Shown here: in pieces, positions 15,338 through 24,627 of the stretch | Layout of the letters: each line of letters starts with the position of its first letter | How positions within the stretch are numbered: the stretch's first letter is position 1 | NCBI GenBank assembly: GCA_020633975.1 | Contig: JACKCR010000002.1 | Span: 2,232,001-2,296,000 of the forward strand | DNA: 64,000 nt | Direction: 5' to 3' | Source: Candidatus Eiseniibacteriota bacterium | GTDB lineage: Bacteria; Eisenbacteria; RBG-16-71-46; CAIMUX01 | The notes under the pieces: generated by a model | Seen by the model: only the letters and a program-made list of their open reading frames with translations | The model's database searches: none | Told to the model about the DNA's origin: nothing | Position numbers and translations under genes: made by a program

Positions 15338-17197
15338 ATGTCGAAGAAGAACATCCTCGCTCGCGTCGGGACCGGGGTGGCCGTGGCCATGGCCCTGTCC
15401 CTCACCCTGGGTGACATCGCTCAGGGATACGTCCTCATCGAGAGCGGAACCAACCGGTACACCGCGTGGATCGGGCCTGACGTACCCGTCCCGTGGTCCC
15501 TCAACACCTCGATCGACGACAACTCGATCGCGAACGAGTTCGAGATCCTGCGCGAGAGCTTCAACATCTGGCAGGACCATGTCGCAAACTTGGACGTCCA
15601 GTTCCAAGAGGGCGCGAACACGACGTTCTGCGGGCTCTCCCAGAACAACGTCAACCATCTGTCGATGGAGGACTGCTTCAGCCAGTGCACGGGATCGTGC
15701 CTCGCCGTCACCTCCACCGTCCTCTACAACGTCGGGGACGGCTTCTGGAACACGAACACGGTGAGCGACTCGCTCCTTCTCGCCCGTCAGGAGTCCGACA
15801 TCACCTGGTCCGCGACCCGGAACTGGGACGACTACCGGGACTGGCCGCCGTGCTCGAACGCGTTCGACCTCTGGGGCGTCACCATCCACGAGATGGGGCA
15901 CTTCATCGGCCTCGGACACTCCACGCTCGGCTCGGCCACGATGTTCGCCTCGATCGCGCCCTGCGACTCGACCAAGGCGAGCCTCTCGACGGACGACAAG
16001 CGCGGCGCCCGGTCCCTCTACCGCACGGGGACGCGCGTCGCCGCCACCACCCTGGAGTCCGGCCAGGCACTTCTCACCGTGACGAACAAGGGGAACGTCG
16101 GCTTCACCGGCTCCGGCGGCAAGGTCGGCGAGTCCTTCCGCTGGGCTCCGCTCGGCGCGGCCGAACACGTCTACGAGGCGTCGTTCGCGCTCGGCACCGT
16201 GGGCGGCCCGGTTTCCGACAACTACCGGGTCGAGTCGGCCGGACTGCCTGGAGGCGACGCGGACTTCCAGCAGGCATCGCCTCTCGTCATCGATGGCACG
16301 CCCGAGTTCACCGACCAGGAAGCGACGGCGATCTTCGACGACTCGAGGGCCGAGAACCCGTACGGCGTGGACGTGACCGCGAACTACTACGCGGACAACG
16401 ACGCTCCGAACGACGACTTCGTGATCTGCGAGTATCAGATCACGAACAACAGCGGATCGGCGATCAACAACCTCCGCGGCGCCATCTTCTCGGACGTCGA
16501 CTTCAACGCTCAGTTCAGCCTCAACAGCGTCTCCTACGACGCCGCGAACGACCTCGCCTACGTCACGACGCCAAACACCGGTGCGGTGTTCGGAATCGCG
16601 GTACTGAACGCGGAAGGTGCCGTGGCGATGCGCGCACTCAACAACGCGACGGACGATCCAACGGACGCGAACAAGACGGCCTGGCTCTCGGGTGGATTCG
16701 GCACGACCAATGCCGGCCCTGCGGACATCGCGCTCATGATCGCGACCGGTGACTTCGACCTCGCGAACGGCGAGACCGGGTACGCCGCGTTCGCCTTCCT
16801 AGGCGGATCTAGCCTCGCCGACATCCAGGCGAATGCCCAGGCCGCGCAGGACCTCTACCAGAACGTGATTCACGGCGACCCGTCTGCAGTCGACAATCCG
16901 CTCGAGGGCCATCCGGCGATCCCGCTGGCGCTGGAGCAGAACAGCCCGAACCCGTTCCAGGGCAGCACGCGTCTCGAGTACCAGCTGACCGAAGAAGGGC
17001 CGGTGCAGCTCGACGTGGTCGACGCCTCGGGACGACTCGTTCGGAACCTGGTCGACGAGGTCCAGACGAAGGGACGCTACAGCGTGATCTTCGACGGAGT
17101 GGACCAGGCCGGGCGGGATCTGCCCGCGGGTGTGTACTTCACTCGTCTACGGACGCAGTCCGCCGGGGAGACCCGCAAGATGCACTTGATCCGGTAA
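15338..17197 (+). CDS. Secreted matrixin-type zinc metalloprotease with FlgD-like C-terminal tail
   Basis: 619 residues. The ATG at 15338 has GAGAGG upstream and starts a signal peptide (cleavage near GDIAQG). The protease domain contains the metzincin zinc site HEMGHFIGLGH (residues 184-194), preceded by four Cys in the FCGL/EDCFSQCTGSC segment. The middle part is beta-rich and unassigned. The last 90 residues form the FlgD/Por-type tail (NSPNPFQGSTRLEY, VVDASGRLVRNL, LPAGVYFTRLRT, RKMHLIR) shared with two other secreted proteins in this window. Likely exported to the surface or medium to degrade protein. A terminator hairpin follows 70 bp after the stop. Confidence 0.88.
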   Translation: MSKKNILARVGTGVAVAMALSLTLGDIAQGYVLIESGTNRYTAWIGPDVPVPWSLNTSIDDNSIANEFEILRESFNIWQDHVANLDVQFQEGANTTFCGLSQNNVNHLSMEDCFSQCTGSCLAVTSTVLYNVGDGFWNTNTVSDSLLLARQESDITWSATRNWDDYRDWPPCSNAFDLWGVTIHEMGHFIGLGHSTLGSATMFASIAPCDSTKASLSTDDKRGARSLYRTGTRVAATTLESGQALLTVTNKGNVGFTGSGGKVGESFRWAPLGAAEHVYEASFALGTVGGPVSDNYRVESAGLPGGDADFQQASPLVIDGTPEFTDQEATAIFDDSRAENPYGVDVTANYYADNDAPNDDFVICEYQITNNSGSAINNLRGAIFSDVDFNAQFSLNSVSYDAANDLAYVTTPNTGAVFGIAVLNAEGAVAMRALNNATDDPTDANKTAWLSGGFGTTNAGPADIALMIATGDFDLANGETGYAAFAFLGGSSLADIQANAQAAQDLYQNVIHGDPSAVDNPLEGHPAIPLALEQNSPNPFQGSTRLEYQLTEEGPVQLDVVDASGRLVRNLVDEVQTKGRYSVIFDGVDQAGRDLPAGVYFTRLRTQSAGETRKMHLIR

Positions 17198-17267
17198 CCC
17201 GAGTCGATCGGATGTGACAGATACGGACAGGGTTCTCCACCTCGAGCCGGTGGCGACCCTACGACAC

Positions 17268-17308
17268 GGTGACCGCCCCCCTTTGGGAAGGCGGTCACCT
17301 GCATTTTG
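17268..17308 (+). terminator. Rho-independent terminator after metalloprotease gene
   Basis: A perfect 10-bp stem GGTGACCGCC (17268-17277) / GGCGGTCACC (17290-17299). The loop can pair further (CCC with GGG), and a T-rich run (TGCATTTTGT) follows. Confidence 0.75.
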
Positions 17309-17614
17309 TCGATCGGCTAGTTCCTGGCCGGCGGACCGCAGATCCATCAACTTCCCGCCCCAGACCTGTGGGCCAAATCCCGCAGAAATCGTGAAGGGGC
17401 GACCGACCGGACCCGAAGGCCTTGATCAGCCGCCCCCTTCCCGCAACCAAGAGATCAACCGCGCGTCGCTCTCACTGTCAGAAGCGCGAAACGAGCGCGC
17501 GATCGGCCAACTTTTTGATCAGAAGGCAGAGTTTTTGCCTCCGAGACCCGCCGAACGGCCGACGGATGTGGCAGGGGGCTCCCCAATCTGCCGGGTCCAC
17601 GGCGCCGTGGAGTG

Positions 17615-17644
17615 TTGAGGTACGAAAACCGCGTCTGCTAAGCT
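17615..17644 (+). promoter_or_regulatory. Putative promoter of carbamoyltransferase gene
   Basis: TTGAGG (17615-17620), an 18-bp spacer and TAAGCT (17639-17644), about 70 bp ahead of the start at 17714. This is a modest match to the housekeeping consensus. Confidence 0.35.
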
Positions 17645-17713
17645 CACTGTTCGCTTCGAAACCAAAATCGTGTTTGGCACCGCCCCCCGGCCCGATCGAC
17701 CAGCGGAGGCTCG

Positions 17714-19645
17714 ATGAACATCCTCGGCATTTCGGCTTTCTACCACGACAGCGCTGCCTGCCTCATCCAGGACGGCGAGATCGTGGCGGCAGCGCAAGAG
17801 GAGCGGTTCACTCGAAAGAAGCACGACTTCGGGTTTCCGAGCCACGCTGCCGAGTACTGCCTTGGAGCCGGCGGCATCCAGACCGATGACCTCGACCTGG
17901 TCGCCTTCTACGACAAGCCGCTCCTCAAGTTCGACCGGCTCCTGGAGACGTACTTCGCCTACGCACCACGCGGGTTCACGTCGTTCCTCCAGGCGATGCC
18001 GATCTGGACCCGTCAGAAGCTGTTCCTCGCGGACCTCATCAAGAAGGGCCTCGACTACCACGGGAAGATCATCTACCCGGAGCACCACGAGTCCCACGCC
18101 GCGTCCGCCTTCTTCCCCTCACCGTTCGAAGAAGCCGCCTTCCTCACGACCGACGGAGTCGGCGAGTGGACGACCACGAGCTACGGCGTCGGGAAGGGCA
18201 ACCGCGTCGAGATCCTGGGCGACATCCAGTTCCCCCACTCCCTCGGCATGCTCTACTCCGCGTTCACCTACTACACCGGGTTCCGGGTCAACTCGGGCGA
18301 GTACAAAGTGATGGGGCTTGCCCCCTATGGTGAGCCGAAGTACGTCGACACCATCTTGGAGCACCTGATGGACGTGAAGGAGGACGGCTCCTTCCGGCTC
18401 GACATGAAGTACTTCGACTACTGCACCGGGATGAAGATGACGAACGGTGAGTTCGATCGCCTCTTCGGCGGGCCGGCCCGCAAGCCGGAGTCGCAGCTCA
18501 CGCAGCGCGAGATGGACCTGGCCGCGTCCGTTCAGATCGTCACCGAGATCGTGATGATGAAGATGGCGCGGCACGTGCGGAAGGTGACCGGCCAACGCAA
18601 CCTCTGCCTGGCCGGCGGAGTCGCGCTCAACTGCGTCGCCAACGGCAAGATCCTCCGCGAAGAGATCTTCGACGACATCTGGATCCAGCCGGCAGCGGGA
18701 GACGCCGGTGGTGCGCTCGGCTGTGCGCTGTCCGCATGGCACCACTATCTGGAGAACCCACGGATCCCGTTCCCGAAGGGCGGGCCGACACCGGCCGGTA
18801 CGAGACGCGCCGTGGGCGTCGGTGCGGAAGCCGCGCCGAGTTCGTCCGCCGGAGTCCCGACCGCCGCGTCATCCGGGGGCCGGACCACCCCACATGATCG
18901 CCAGCGCGGGTCGTACCTCGGACCGGAGTTCTCGGACGCACAGATCCAGCAGTTCCTCGACCAAGTAGGCGCCAAGTACGAGCGTCTCGGAGACGACGAA
19001 GTCATCGAGCGAACGGCGGACATCCTCGCGGCGGAGAACGTGGTCGGATGGTTCCAGGGGCGGATGGAGTTCGGACCTCGTGCACTCGGGAACCGGTCGA
19101 TCATCGGGGATTCTCGCTCCCGGACGATGCAGACCACGATGAACCTCAAGATCAAGTTCCGCGAGTCGTTCCGGCCCTTTGCGCCGAGCGTGCTCGAAGA
19201 GTCGATCTCCGACTGGTTCGAGATCGATCGTCCGAGCCCGTACATGCTCCTCGTAGCCGACGTGAAGGAGGACCACCGTCTTCCCCTTCCGGCCGGTACC
19301 GAGACTCTCTTCGGGATCGACAAGCTCAAGGTGGTTCGGTCGACCGTGCCGTCCATCACCCACGTCGACTACTCGGCGAGGATCCAGTCCGTCTCCAAGG
19401 ACACGAACCCGCGCTACCACGCGCTCATCTCGGCCTTCCACGAACGAACCGGATGTCCGGTCATCGTGAACACCTCGTTCAACGTCCGCGGAGAGCCGAT
19501 CGTCTGCTCGCCGAAGGATGCCTACACCTGCTTCATGCGGACGGACATGGACTACCTCGTCCTCGGCAACTACGTCCTCGCGAAGCCGGACCAGCCGCCA
19601 CTCCGGGACGACATCGACTGGAAGACGGAGTTCCAGCTCGACTAG
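17714..19645 (+). CDS. NodU/CmcH-family carbamoyltransferase
   Basis: 643 residues; GGAGG lies seven bases before the ATG. The N-terminal ASKHA-like domain shows ILGISAFYHDSAACLI, QEERFTRKKHD and the conserved EHHESHAASAFF; also GEYKVMGLAPYG and LAGGVALNCVANG. The C-terminal domain has GRMEFGPRALGNRSII and TSFNVRGEPIV, both family hallmarks. These enzymes transfer a carbamoyl group from carbamoyl phosphate to a hydroxyl of a sugar or secondary metabolite. A 40-residue Ala/Ser/Thr/Gly-rich insert (18780-18908) lies between the two domains, where the family normally has a short linker. The SxtJ-like gene follows, as in many carbamoyltransferase loci; glycosyltransferases nearby make a surface polysaccharide a plausible acceptor. 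Confidence 0.9.
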   Translation: MNILGISAFYHDSAACLIQDGEIVAAAQEERFTRKKHDFGFPSHAAEYCLGAGGIQTDDLDLVAFYDKPLLKFDRLLETYFAYAPRGFTSFLQAMPIWTRQKLFLADLIKKGLDYHGKIIYPEHHESHAASAFFPSPFEEAAFLTTDGVGEWTTTSYGVGKGNRVEILGDIQFPHSLGMLYSAFTYYTGFRVNSGEYKVMGLAPYGEPKYVDTILEHLMDVKEDGSFRLDMKYFDYCTGMKMTNGEFDRLFGGPARKPESQLTQREMDLAASVQIVTEIVMMKMARHVRKVTGQRNLCLAGGVALNCVANGKILREEIFDDIWIQPAAGDAGGALGCALSAWHHYLENPRIPFPKGGPTPAGTRRAVGVGAEAAPSSSAGVPTAASSGGRTTPHDRQRGSYLGPEFSDAQIQQFLDQVGAKYERLGDDEVIERTADILAAENVVGWFQGRMEFGPRALGNRSIIGDSRSRTMQTTMNLKIKFRESFRPFAPSVLEESISDWFEIDRPSPYMLLVADVKEDHRLPLPAGTETLFGIDKLKVVRSTVPSITHVDYSARIQSVSKDTNPRYHALISAFHERTGCPVIVNTSFNVRGEPIVCSPKDAYTCFMRTDMDYLVLGNYVLAKPDQPPLRDDIDWKTEFQLD

Positions 19646-19738
19646 GGACTCAGGCCAGACGCACAGAGCGAAGCCGAGGCGGACCAAACCAGAGCTCGGC
19701 CAAACCGGGACACGGAACGAAGCACCAAGGGGGATCGA

Positions 19739-20146
19739 GTGGAGATGACATCAGGGAGAGCGACCAAGAAGGAGCTCCGCGAGTTCGGTCTCGTGGTTGG
19801 AGCGGCCTTCACCATCGTCGGGCTCCTGCTCTGGTGGCGACACGGAGTCCAGCCCTGGGTCTTTTTCGGAATCACCGGATTCCTCGTGATCTTCGGCCTC
19901 GTCGCGCCGGAGATCCTGCGCCCATTCCAGTGGTTCTGGATGAAGCTCGCCCACATGCTGGGCTGGGTGATGAACCGTGTCCTCCTCGGCGCGATCTTCT
20001 ACGTCGTCTTCACCCTCGTCGCCACCGTGATGCGGATGATCGGCCGGGACACCATGCACCGGAAGATCGACCGGGACGCGCCTTCCTACTGGCACCTCCG
20101 GACGGACGGCCCGCCCCCGAAGGAAAGGTACGAGCGCCAGTTCTAG
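19739..20146 (+). CDS. SxtJ-family small membrane protein
   Basis: 135 residues from a GTG at 19739 with AAGGGGG six bases upstream (an ATG two codons later is also possible). Two hydrophobic blocks (LVVGAAFTIVGLLLWW; PWVFFGITGFLVIFGLVAPEIL) and a third around VLLGAIFYVVFTLVATVMRM, then a polar tail with DAPSYWHLR and a C-terminal basic-aromatic end. This matches the SxtJ family that accompanies NodU-type carbamoyltransferases. It follows that gene by 93 bp. The role is unknown in the family. Confidence 0.75.
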   Translation: MEMTSGRATKKELREFGLVVGAAFTIVGLLLWWRHGVQPWVFFGITGFLVIFGLVAPEILRPFQWFWMKLAHMLGWVMNRVLLGAIFYVVFTLVATVMRMIGRDTMHRKIDRDAPSYWHLRTDGPPPKERYERQF

Positions 20147-20232
20147 GCGCCTCCCCCGATCTCCCACGTCCTCCCGGGAGTCACGCGCTATACTCCGCCG
20201 GGCCCCAAGACAGGGATCCGAGGAGGAAGCAC

Positions 20233-20883
20233 ATGGCCGACGTCGAGAGGATGTTCATCGGAATCGCGGGGATGATCGGGGCCGGGAAGTCCACGCTCGC
20301 GACCTCACTCGGCAAGCACCTCGGGATCGACGTCTACTACGAACCGGTCGAGGACAACGAGTACCTCGAGGACTTCTATCGGGACACTCCGCGCTACGCC
20401 TTCGCGACCCAGATCTACCTCCTCAACAAGCGGTTCGCCCAACACCAGGAGATCATCTGGAGGGGCCGGTCCGCCGTCCAGGACCGTACGATCTACGAGG
20501 ACTCGATCTTCGCGAAGATGCTGGCGACGACCGGACTGATGGATGAGCGCGACTACCGAACCTACATCGAGCTGTTTCGCAACATGAGCAACTTCATGTG
20601 CAAACCCAACGTGATCGTGTACTTGGACGTGTCACCGGAGAAGTCACTGGAGAGGATCCGGTCGCGGGCACGAGGGATGGAGACGGGAATCAGTCTGGAG
20701 TACCTGCGCGCTCTCTACCGGGGGTACGAGGAGTTCATCGGGGATGTATCGCGAGTGATTCCGGTGATCTCGGTGGACTACGATCGATTCGCGACGGCGG
20801 AAGAGATGGCGAGCGTGATCGAGAAGAACTTCCAGGAGCACAGCTTCCTCAAGCAAGCGGTCAGGTTCGACGCCCCCATCTGA
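20233..20883 (+). CDS. Deoxynucleoside kinase
   Basis: 216 residues; AGGAGGAAG precedes the ATG at 20233. P-loop GMIGAGKST near residue 13, EPVEDNEYLEDFY (substrate Glu region), AVQDRTIYEDSIFA (the DRS-like motif) and RSRARGMETGISLEYL (lid with two arginines). These mark the deoxyguanosine/deoxyadenosine kinase family, which phosphorylates deoxynucleosides in salvage. It lies 86 bp after the SxtJ-like gene, so co-transcription is possible, though the functions seem unrelated. Base specificity (dA/dG versus dC) cannot be read with certainty. Confidence 0.9.
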   Translation: MADVERMFIGIAGMIGAGKSTLATSLGKHLGIDVYYEPVEDNEYLEDFYRDTPRYAFATQIYLLNKRFAQHQEIIWRGRSAVQDRTIYEDSIFAKMLATTGLMDERDYRTYIELFRNMSNFMCKPNVIVYLDVSPEKSLERIRSRARGMETGISLEYLRALYRGYEEFIGDVSRVIPVISVDYDRFATAEEMASVIEKNFQEHSFLKQAVRFDAPI

Positions 20884-20938
20884 TCCGAACTGGCCAGGGG
20901 AGGGACACCTCGAGACGGAGGCGTCGAACCGCGTACGA

Positions 20939-21781
20939 TCAGCAGCTACCGTCCATCAGACCGTTGCCGCCCGAACCACCGGAGCCGCCGTTGCCACCGG
21001 GCTCGCCGCTTCCGCCGGAACCGCCGCCGTTGTCACCGCCGCCGTTCCCACCGTTGCCGCCGCCATTGTCTCCGCCACCATTGCCGCCGTTGCCTCCGCC
21101 ATCCGAGCCACCGTTGCCGTAGCCACCTGGGTTTCCGTCGGCGTCCAGAATGTCCTCGTAGCGGTCGAGGCTGAGGTACTGCGGCTCGTAGACGACGCCG
21201 AACATCGACTCGAGCGTGGCGACGAAGCTACGGAGGTGGTTCTCCGAGCCGCGCATGAGGCTCGCGTACGCCGACTCGAGGTTGTCGTGGTCGGTGCGCG
21301 CGAGGGTCTCCTCGAGGTCGAGGATGTCGACTTCCTCGATGATGCAGCCGACGATGATCGCGTCCTGAGCCGAGCTCTCTCCCAGGGCCACGAGTTGGTC
21401 GTAGAGGTCCTGGAGGCTCGAATCGGTGAAGACGCCGGCCGGGTTGCCGCCTACCGGATCCTTCAGCCCGTAGAGCTCGACCATCTGGAGCATCGTGTCC
21501 ATGTGACGCTGCTCGCTGTCCGAGATCTGATCGTGGACCGTCAGGCTCCAATCGACGTAGAGGAGATCGTAGACGTCTCGGGCCAGCTTCTCCTCCTCGC
21601 GCATGTGGAGGAGATCCAAGGTCTCTTCGGTGCTGAGCGGAGTGACGACTGGCGTGATGTCAGGACGCGCGGTTTCGAGCGCGGTGCCGTCGGCGCTGTC
21701 GATCCCTGTCGGGGAGTCGCTGCATGCAGCAGCCAGGACGAGGAGCGGGGCGATTCCGGTGAGGAGAGGTAGGCGCTTCAT
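20939..21781 (-). CDS. DUF2202 ferritin-like lipoprotein with Gly/Asn-rich tail
   Basis: 280 residues. The signal peptide ends in a lipobox (LVLAAACSDS). The body is DUF2202: LLHMREEEKLARDVYDLLY near residue 58, DSEQRHMDTMLQMVELYG near 87, and GSENHLRSFVATLE near 177; Glu/His placement (EEEKLA, EQRHM, ENHL) fits a ferritin-like four-helix bundle that could bind a di-metal site. The last 60 residues are an extreme Gly/Asn/Ser tract with about 11-residue periodicity (GGGNGGNGGGD), ending in a Cys. The tail is encoded by a GC-rich repeat at 20960-21120. Ferritin-like function is inferred from the family; the role of the tail is unknown. Confidence 0.8.
   Translation of the reverse strand: MKRLPLLTGIAPLLVLAAACSDSPTGIDSADGTALETARPDITPVVTPLSTEETLDLLHMREEEKLARDVYDLLYVDWSLTVHDQISDSEQRHMDTMLQMVELYGLKDPVGGNPAGVFTDSSLQDLYDQLVALGESSAQDAIIVGCIIEEVDILDLEETLARTDHDNLESAYASLMRGSENHLRSFVATLESMFGVVYEPQYLSLDRYEDILDADGNPGGYGNGGSDGGGNGGNGGGDNGGGNGGNGGGDNGGGSGGSGEPGGNGGSGGSGGNGLMDGSC
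20960..21120. repeat. GC-rich repeat encoding Gly/Asn tract
   Basis: Tandem, partly degenerate units of the type ccgccgttgccgccg / ccgccattgtctccg (+ strand) encode the Gly-rich C-terminus of the DUF2202 lipoprotein on the minus strand. A roughly 33-bp higher-order period is visible through two copies. Confidence 0.6.
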
Positions 21782-22110
21782 CTGGATGACCTCCTGTTCG
21801 AGAACCGTGCTGGGCTTAGGTGGGCGCGATGTGAGCCCGTTCGGACCAGCGTGTCTGCTCCTGGTAATGACATCGTCGTGCCATCTCCTCGGCAGCCCAA
21901 AGCCCCGCCCTCCATCTTATTTCTCGATAACCGCTTACAGCCATCACCTCGCAAAGGATCGCAGCTCGTTTCACGGGTTCGAACCCGGTCGAGTCGCATG
22001 AACCTGCGGAAGTCACGGGAGGGCTCGCAGATCTCTCCGAGCGAGTGGTCCGTACTGCGACGCCCGCACTTCCTCGAAGTGGAGGGAGAGGCGGCCGGCT
22101 CTGCGGAACG
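21782..22110. other. Intergenic region
   Basis: 329 bp upstream of the DUF2202 gene and downstream of a glycosyltransferase gene, both on the minus strand. An AT-richer patch at 21916-21945 may hold the DUF2202 promoter, but no clear -35/-10 pair was found. A T-arm-like sequence near 21980 was examined and rejected as a tRNA. Confidence 0.4.
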
Positions 22111-23187
22111 CTAGTTGGTGGTGCCCCGACCGGACTCGAGATGGAGCTGCTGGTAGGTCTCCAGGTAGGCATCGGCCATCGCTTCGGCGCCGAACCGTCG
22201 CGACCGCTCCAACGCGGTACGCGAGAGGTCGGCGTAGACGTCCGGCGACAAGAGATGCTCGGCCAAGCGGGCGAGGCCGGAGTCGTCTCCCGGATCGAAC
22301 TGGGGCATGGACGGACCGACGACCTCGGAGAGACCGGGCACCCTCGAAGCGACGACGGGGAGCCCCGAAGCCATCGCCTCGACGGCAACGAGTCCGAACC
22401 CTTCCCAGTGCGACGATTGGACGTAGATGTCGGCGTTCCGGAGAAGGCCGGGCATCTCGTCTGCCGGAACCGGCGGGAGAAAACGGATCCGGCCCTCCAC
22501 ACCGAGGCTCCGGGCGAGCTCCTCTGCGTGGCTCCGTAGGGGACCATCTCCAACCAAGACGAGACGCGCTCTCTCGGGCAGCCTGGCAAGGGCACGGATG
22601 ACAGTCGCCTGGTCCTTTTGCGGCACGAAGCGGGCGACCATGACGAACGTCACGTGTTCTTCAGGCAGCGGCCTCACCTCGCCGCGAAAGCGGTCGAGAC
22701 GGATTCCGTTGGGGATCACGGTCGTGGGCGGACCTCCCGGTCCGAGCCACCGAAGGAGCGCCCGCTCTGTCGCCTCGCTGATGCAGACGACCCGGTCGTA
22801 CCGTCGATAGACGAATCGCTCTACCGACCGGAAGGTCTCGGTCTCCATCCGCCGATTCCACGTGTTGTGCTCCGTGAACAGCTTCGGCCCCGAGATCAAG
22901 GTGGACAGGTAGAGCGACGGGAAGAGATGCACGTGAGCCACGTCGTACTGGTGAAGGAATCGGGACACCTCACCGGCACGCGGCGGCACGGTCTTGAGCG
23001 CCGCGTGGCGCACTCCCAGCGCGTGGAGCTCGGACAGCACCTCCTGCGACACGGGATAGAGGGTCAGCACGGATGGTTCGACCCGTCCCGAGTGGAGAGC
23101 GACCAAGTCCCGGACGATCCGCTGCGCTCCGCCATCGGACTCGAGATCGTTGATGACGTGGAGCACTCTCAGCAAGACGCCGTCCAT
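22111..23187 (-). CDS. GT4-family glycosyltransferase
   Basis: 358 residues, GT-B fold. RVLHVINDLESDGGAQRIVRDL at the N-terminus is the acceptor-domain glycine-rich loop. The C-terminal domain has VMVARFVPQKDQATVIRALARL, LVLVGDGPLRS and the donor-site EX7E motif in HWEGFGLVAVEAMASGLPVV. Family length is normal. It would transfer a sugar from a nucleotide-activated donor to a growing glycan at the inner face of the membrane. A second GT4 gene is divergent 199 bp away, suggesting a shared control region and a common glycan. Sugar and linkage are unknown. Confidence 0.88.
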   Translation of the reverse strand: MDGVLLRVLHVINDLESDGGAQRIVRDLVALHSGRVEPSVLTLYPVSQEVLSELHALGVRHAALKTVPPRAGEVSRFLHQYDVAHVHLFPSLYLSTLISGPKLFTEHNTWNRRMETETFRSVERFVYRRYDRVVCISEATERALLRWLGPGGPPTTVIPNGIRLDRFRGEVRPLPEEHVTFVMVARFVPQKDQATVIRALARLPERARLVLVGDGPLRSHAEELARSLGVEGRIRFLPPVPADEMPGLLRNADIYVQSSHWEGFGLVAVEAMASGLPVVASRVPGLSEVVGPSMPQFDPGDDSGLARLAEHLLSPDVYADLSRTALERSRRFGAEAMADAYLETYQQLHLESGRGTTN

Positions 23188-23385
23188 CCCCGCGCGGTTC
23201 TCTTGGGACCTCGATTGGGACCGAGGGCCACCACCTAGGCCGAGTCTATCGCCGATCGATCGCGACGTGTGGAGTAGAACCGGCCTACGGCGATTCCGGG
23301 ACGGCGGAACTCGTCCCAGCGGGGCGCCTCGGGGCGAGGTAAGCTACGCGGACACTGACGTCCACCATCGAGGCAAGCCGATCCG

Positions 23386-24627
23386 ATGTTCCACCGGGTA
23401 CTCCACGTCCTGTCCCAACGACCTTCCCGAACCGGGAGCGGCGTCACGCTAGACTCCATCGTGCGCTGTGCCGACGAGCGCGGCTGGGAGCAACACGCGG
23501 TCGTCGGCACGCCCCATGACGAGTCGCGCCCGACCGTCGGAGGCCTCCACTCCTCACGGATCCATCCGCTCGTCTTCGGAACCGAGACCTTTCCGCTCGG
23601 GCTGGCGGGGATGAGCGACGTGATGCCATATCCATCACGGCGCTTCTCTTCGTTCTCCCCCGAAGAGGTGGACGAGTACGTCCGCGCGTGGACCGCTCAC
23701 GTTCGCGATGTCCTTGCCGACACCCAACCGAACGTCATCCACAGCCACCACGTCTGGCTCCTCAGTTCCTTGCTCCGGGATCTCGCCCCCGACGTGCCGA
23801 TCGTCACCCACTGCCACGGCACCGGGCTCCGTCAGATGGAGCTCTGCCCGCACCTCGCGGAGCGCGTCGTCCGAGGCTGCGCACGGAACGACGCTTTCTG
23901 CGTGCTCCACGAAGAACACGCACGTCGTCTCGAAGCCGTGCTCGGCATCTCGCGCGATCGGATCCACGTGGTCGGGGCAGGCTATCGGGAGGACATCTTC
24001 CGGACGGGCCGGCGATCGGACGAACGGACCGACGGGCGGTCGGACGGAGTGGAGGGGATGGCACTGGTGTACGCCGGGAAGTTCAGTCACGCAAAGGGGC
24101 TTCCCTCACTCCTCGACGCCCTCGAGCTTCTCGAGCCGCGCTTCCCGGATCTCGTGCTCCACGTCGCCGGGGACGGAAGTGGCGACGAGGCGGAGGGGCT
24201 TCGCTCCCGGATGACGCGGATGGCTTCGCGAGTCCAGATGCACGGCATGTTGGACCAGGCAGGGCTCGCCGCGCTCCTCGAGCGGTCGCAGGCGTTCGTG
24301 CTTCCGTCGATGTACGAGGGGCTGCCTCTCGTGCTGGTGGAAGCGGCGGCCTGTGGATGCGACCTCGTCGCGACAGCCCTTCCCGGCGTCGTCCAGGATC
24401 TCGCACCGACGCTCGGGGATCGGCTGACCTTGGTTCCCCTTCCGCCGATGCGATCGATCGACGTTCCCGAGGAGGACGCCCTGCCCGGGTTCGCAAGGGA
24501 CCTCGCGGAGGCACTCGCCGATACCCTCACCCGGCCCCGGCGGAGCGAACCTCCCGACCTCGAGCGGTTCCGTTGGTCTGCCGTCGCAAGCCGCGTCGAG
24601 CGAGTTTGGCGATCGCTGATCGCGTAG
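23386..24627 (+). CDS. GT4-family glycosyltransferase
   Basis: 413 residues. RVLHVLSQRPSRTGSGVTLD (acceptor loop), SHHVWLLSSLLR, VTHCHGTGLRQME, then VYAGKFSHAKGLPSLLDALE and the EX7E donor motif in PSMYEGLPLVLVEAAACG. A short low-complexity insert rich in R/S/D/G (GRRSDERTDGRSDGVEG, about 24006-24057) sits at the hinge between the two Rossmann domains. It is divergent from the other GT4 gene. Donor and acceptor unknown; a surface glycan is a reasonable guess. Confidence 0.86.
   Translation: MFHRVLHVLSQRPSRTGSGVTLDSIVRCADERGWEQHAVVGTPHDESRPTVGGLHSSRIHPLVFGTETFPLGLAGMSDVMPYPSRRFSSFSPEEVDEYVRAWTAHVRDVLADTQPNVIHSHHVWLLSSLLRDLAPDVPIVTHCHGTGLRQMELCPHLAERVVRGCARNDAFCVLHEEHARRLEAVLGISRDRIHVVGAGYREDIFRTGRRSDERTDGRSDGVEGMALVYAGKFSHAKGLPSLLDALELLEPRFPDLVLHVAGDGSGDEAEGLRSRMTRMASRVQMHGMLDQAGLAALLERSQAFVLPSMYEGLPLVLVEAAACGCDLVATALPGVVQDLAPTLGDRLTLVPLPPMRSIDVPEEDALPGFARDLAEALADTLTRPRRSEPPDLERFRWSAVASRVERVWRSLIA

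Larger units (their letters stand above)
17198..17713. other. Intergenic region with terminator and promoter
   Basis: 516 bp between the metalloprotease and carbamoyltransferase genes. It holds the terminator at 17268-17308 and a putative promoter at 17615-17644, both listed. The middle (about 17310-17610) has two short T-rich stretches but no recognisable gene. Confidence 0.5.

Noticed and set aside
21960-22010. Possible tRNA: a T-arm-like GGTTCGAACCC segment
   Set aside because: The T stem has a mismatch, no matching acceptor strand lies about 60-70 bases upstream, and no anticodon arm or D arm can be folded.
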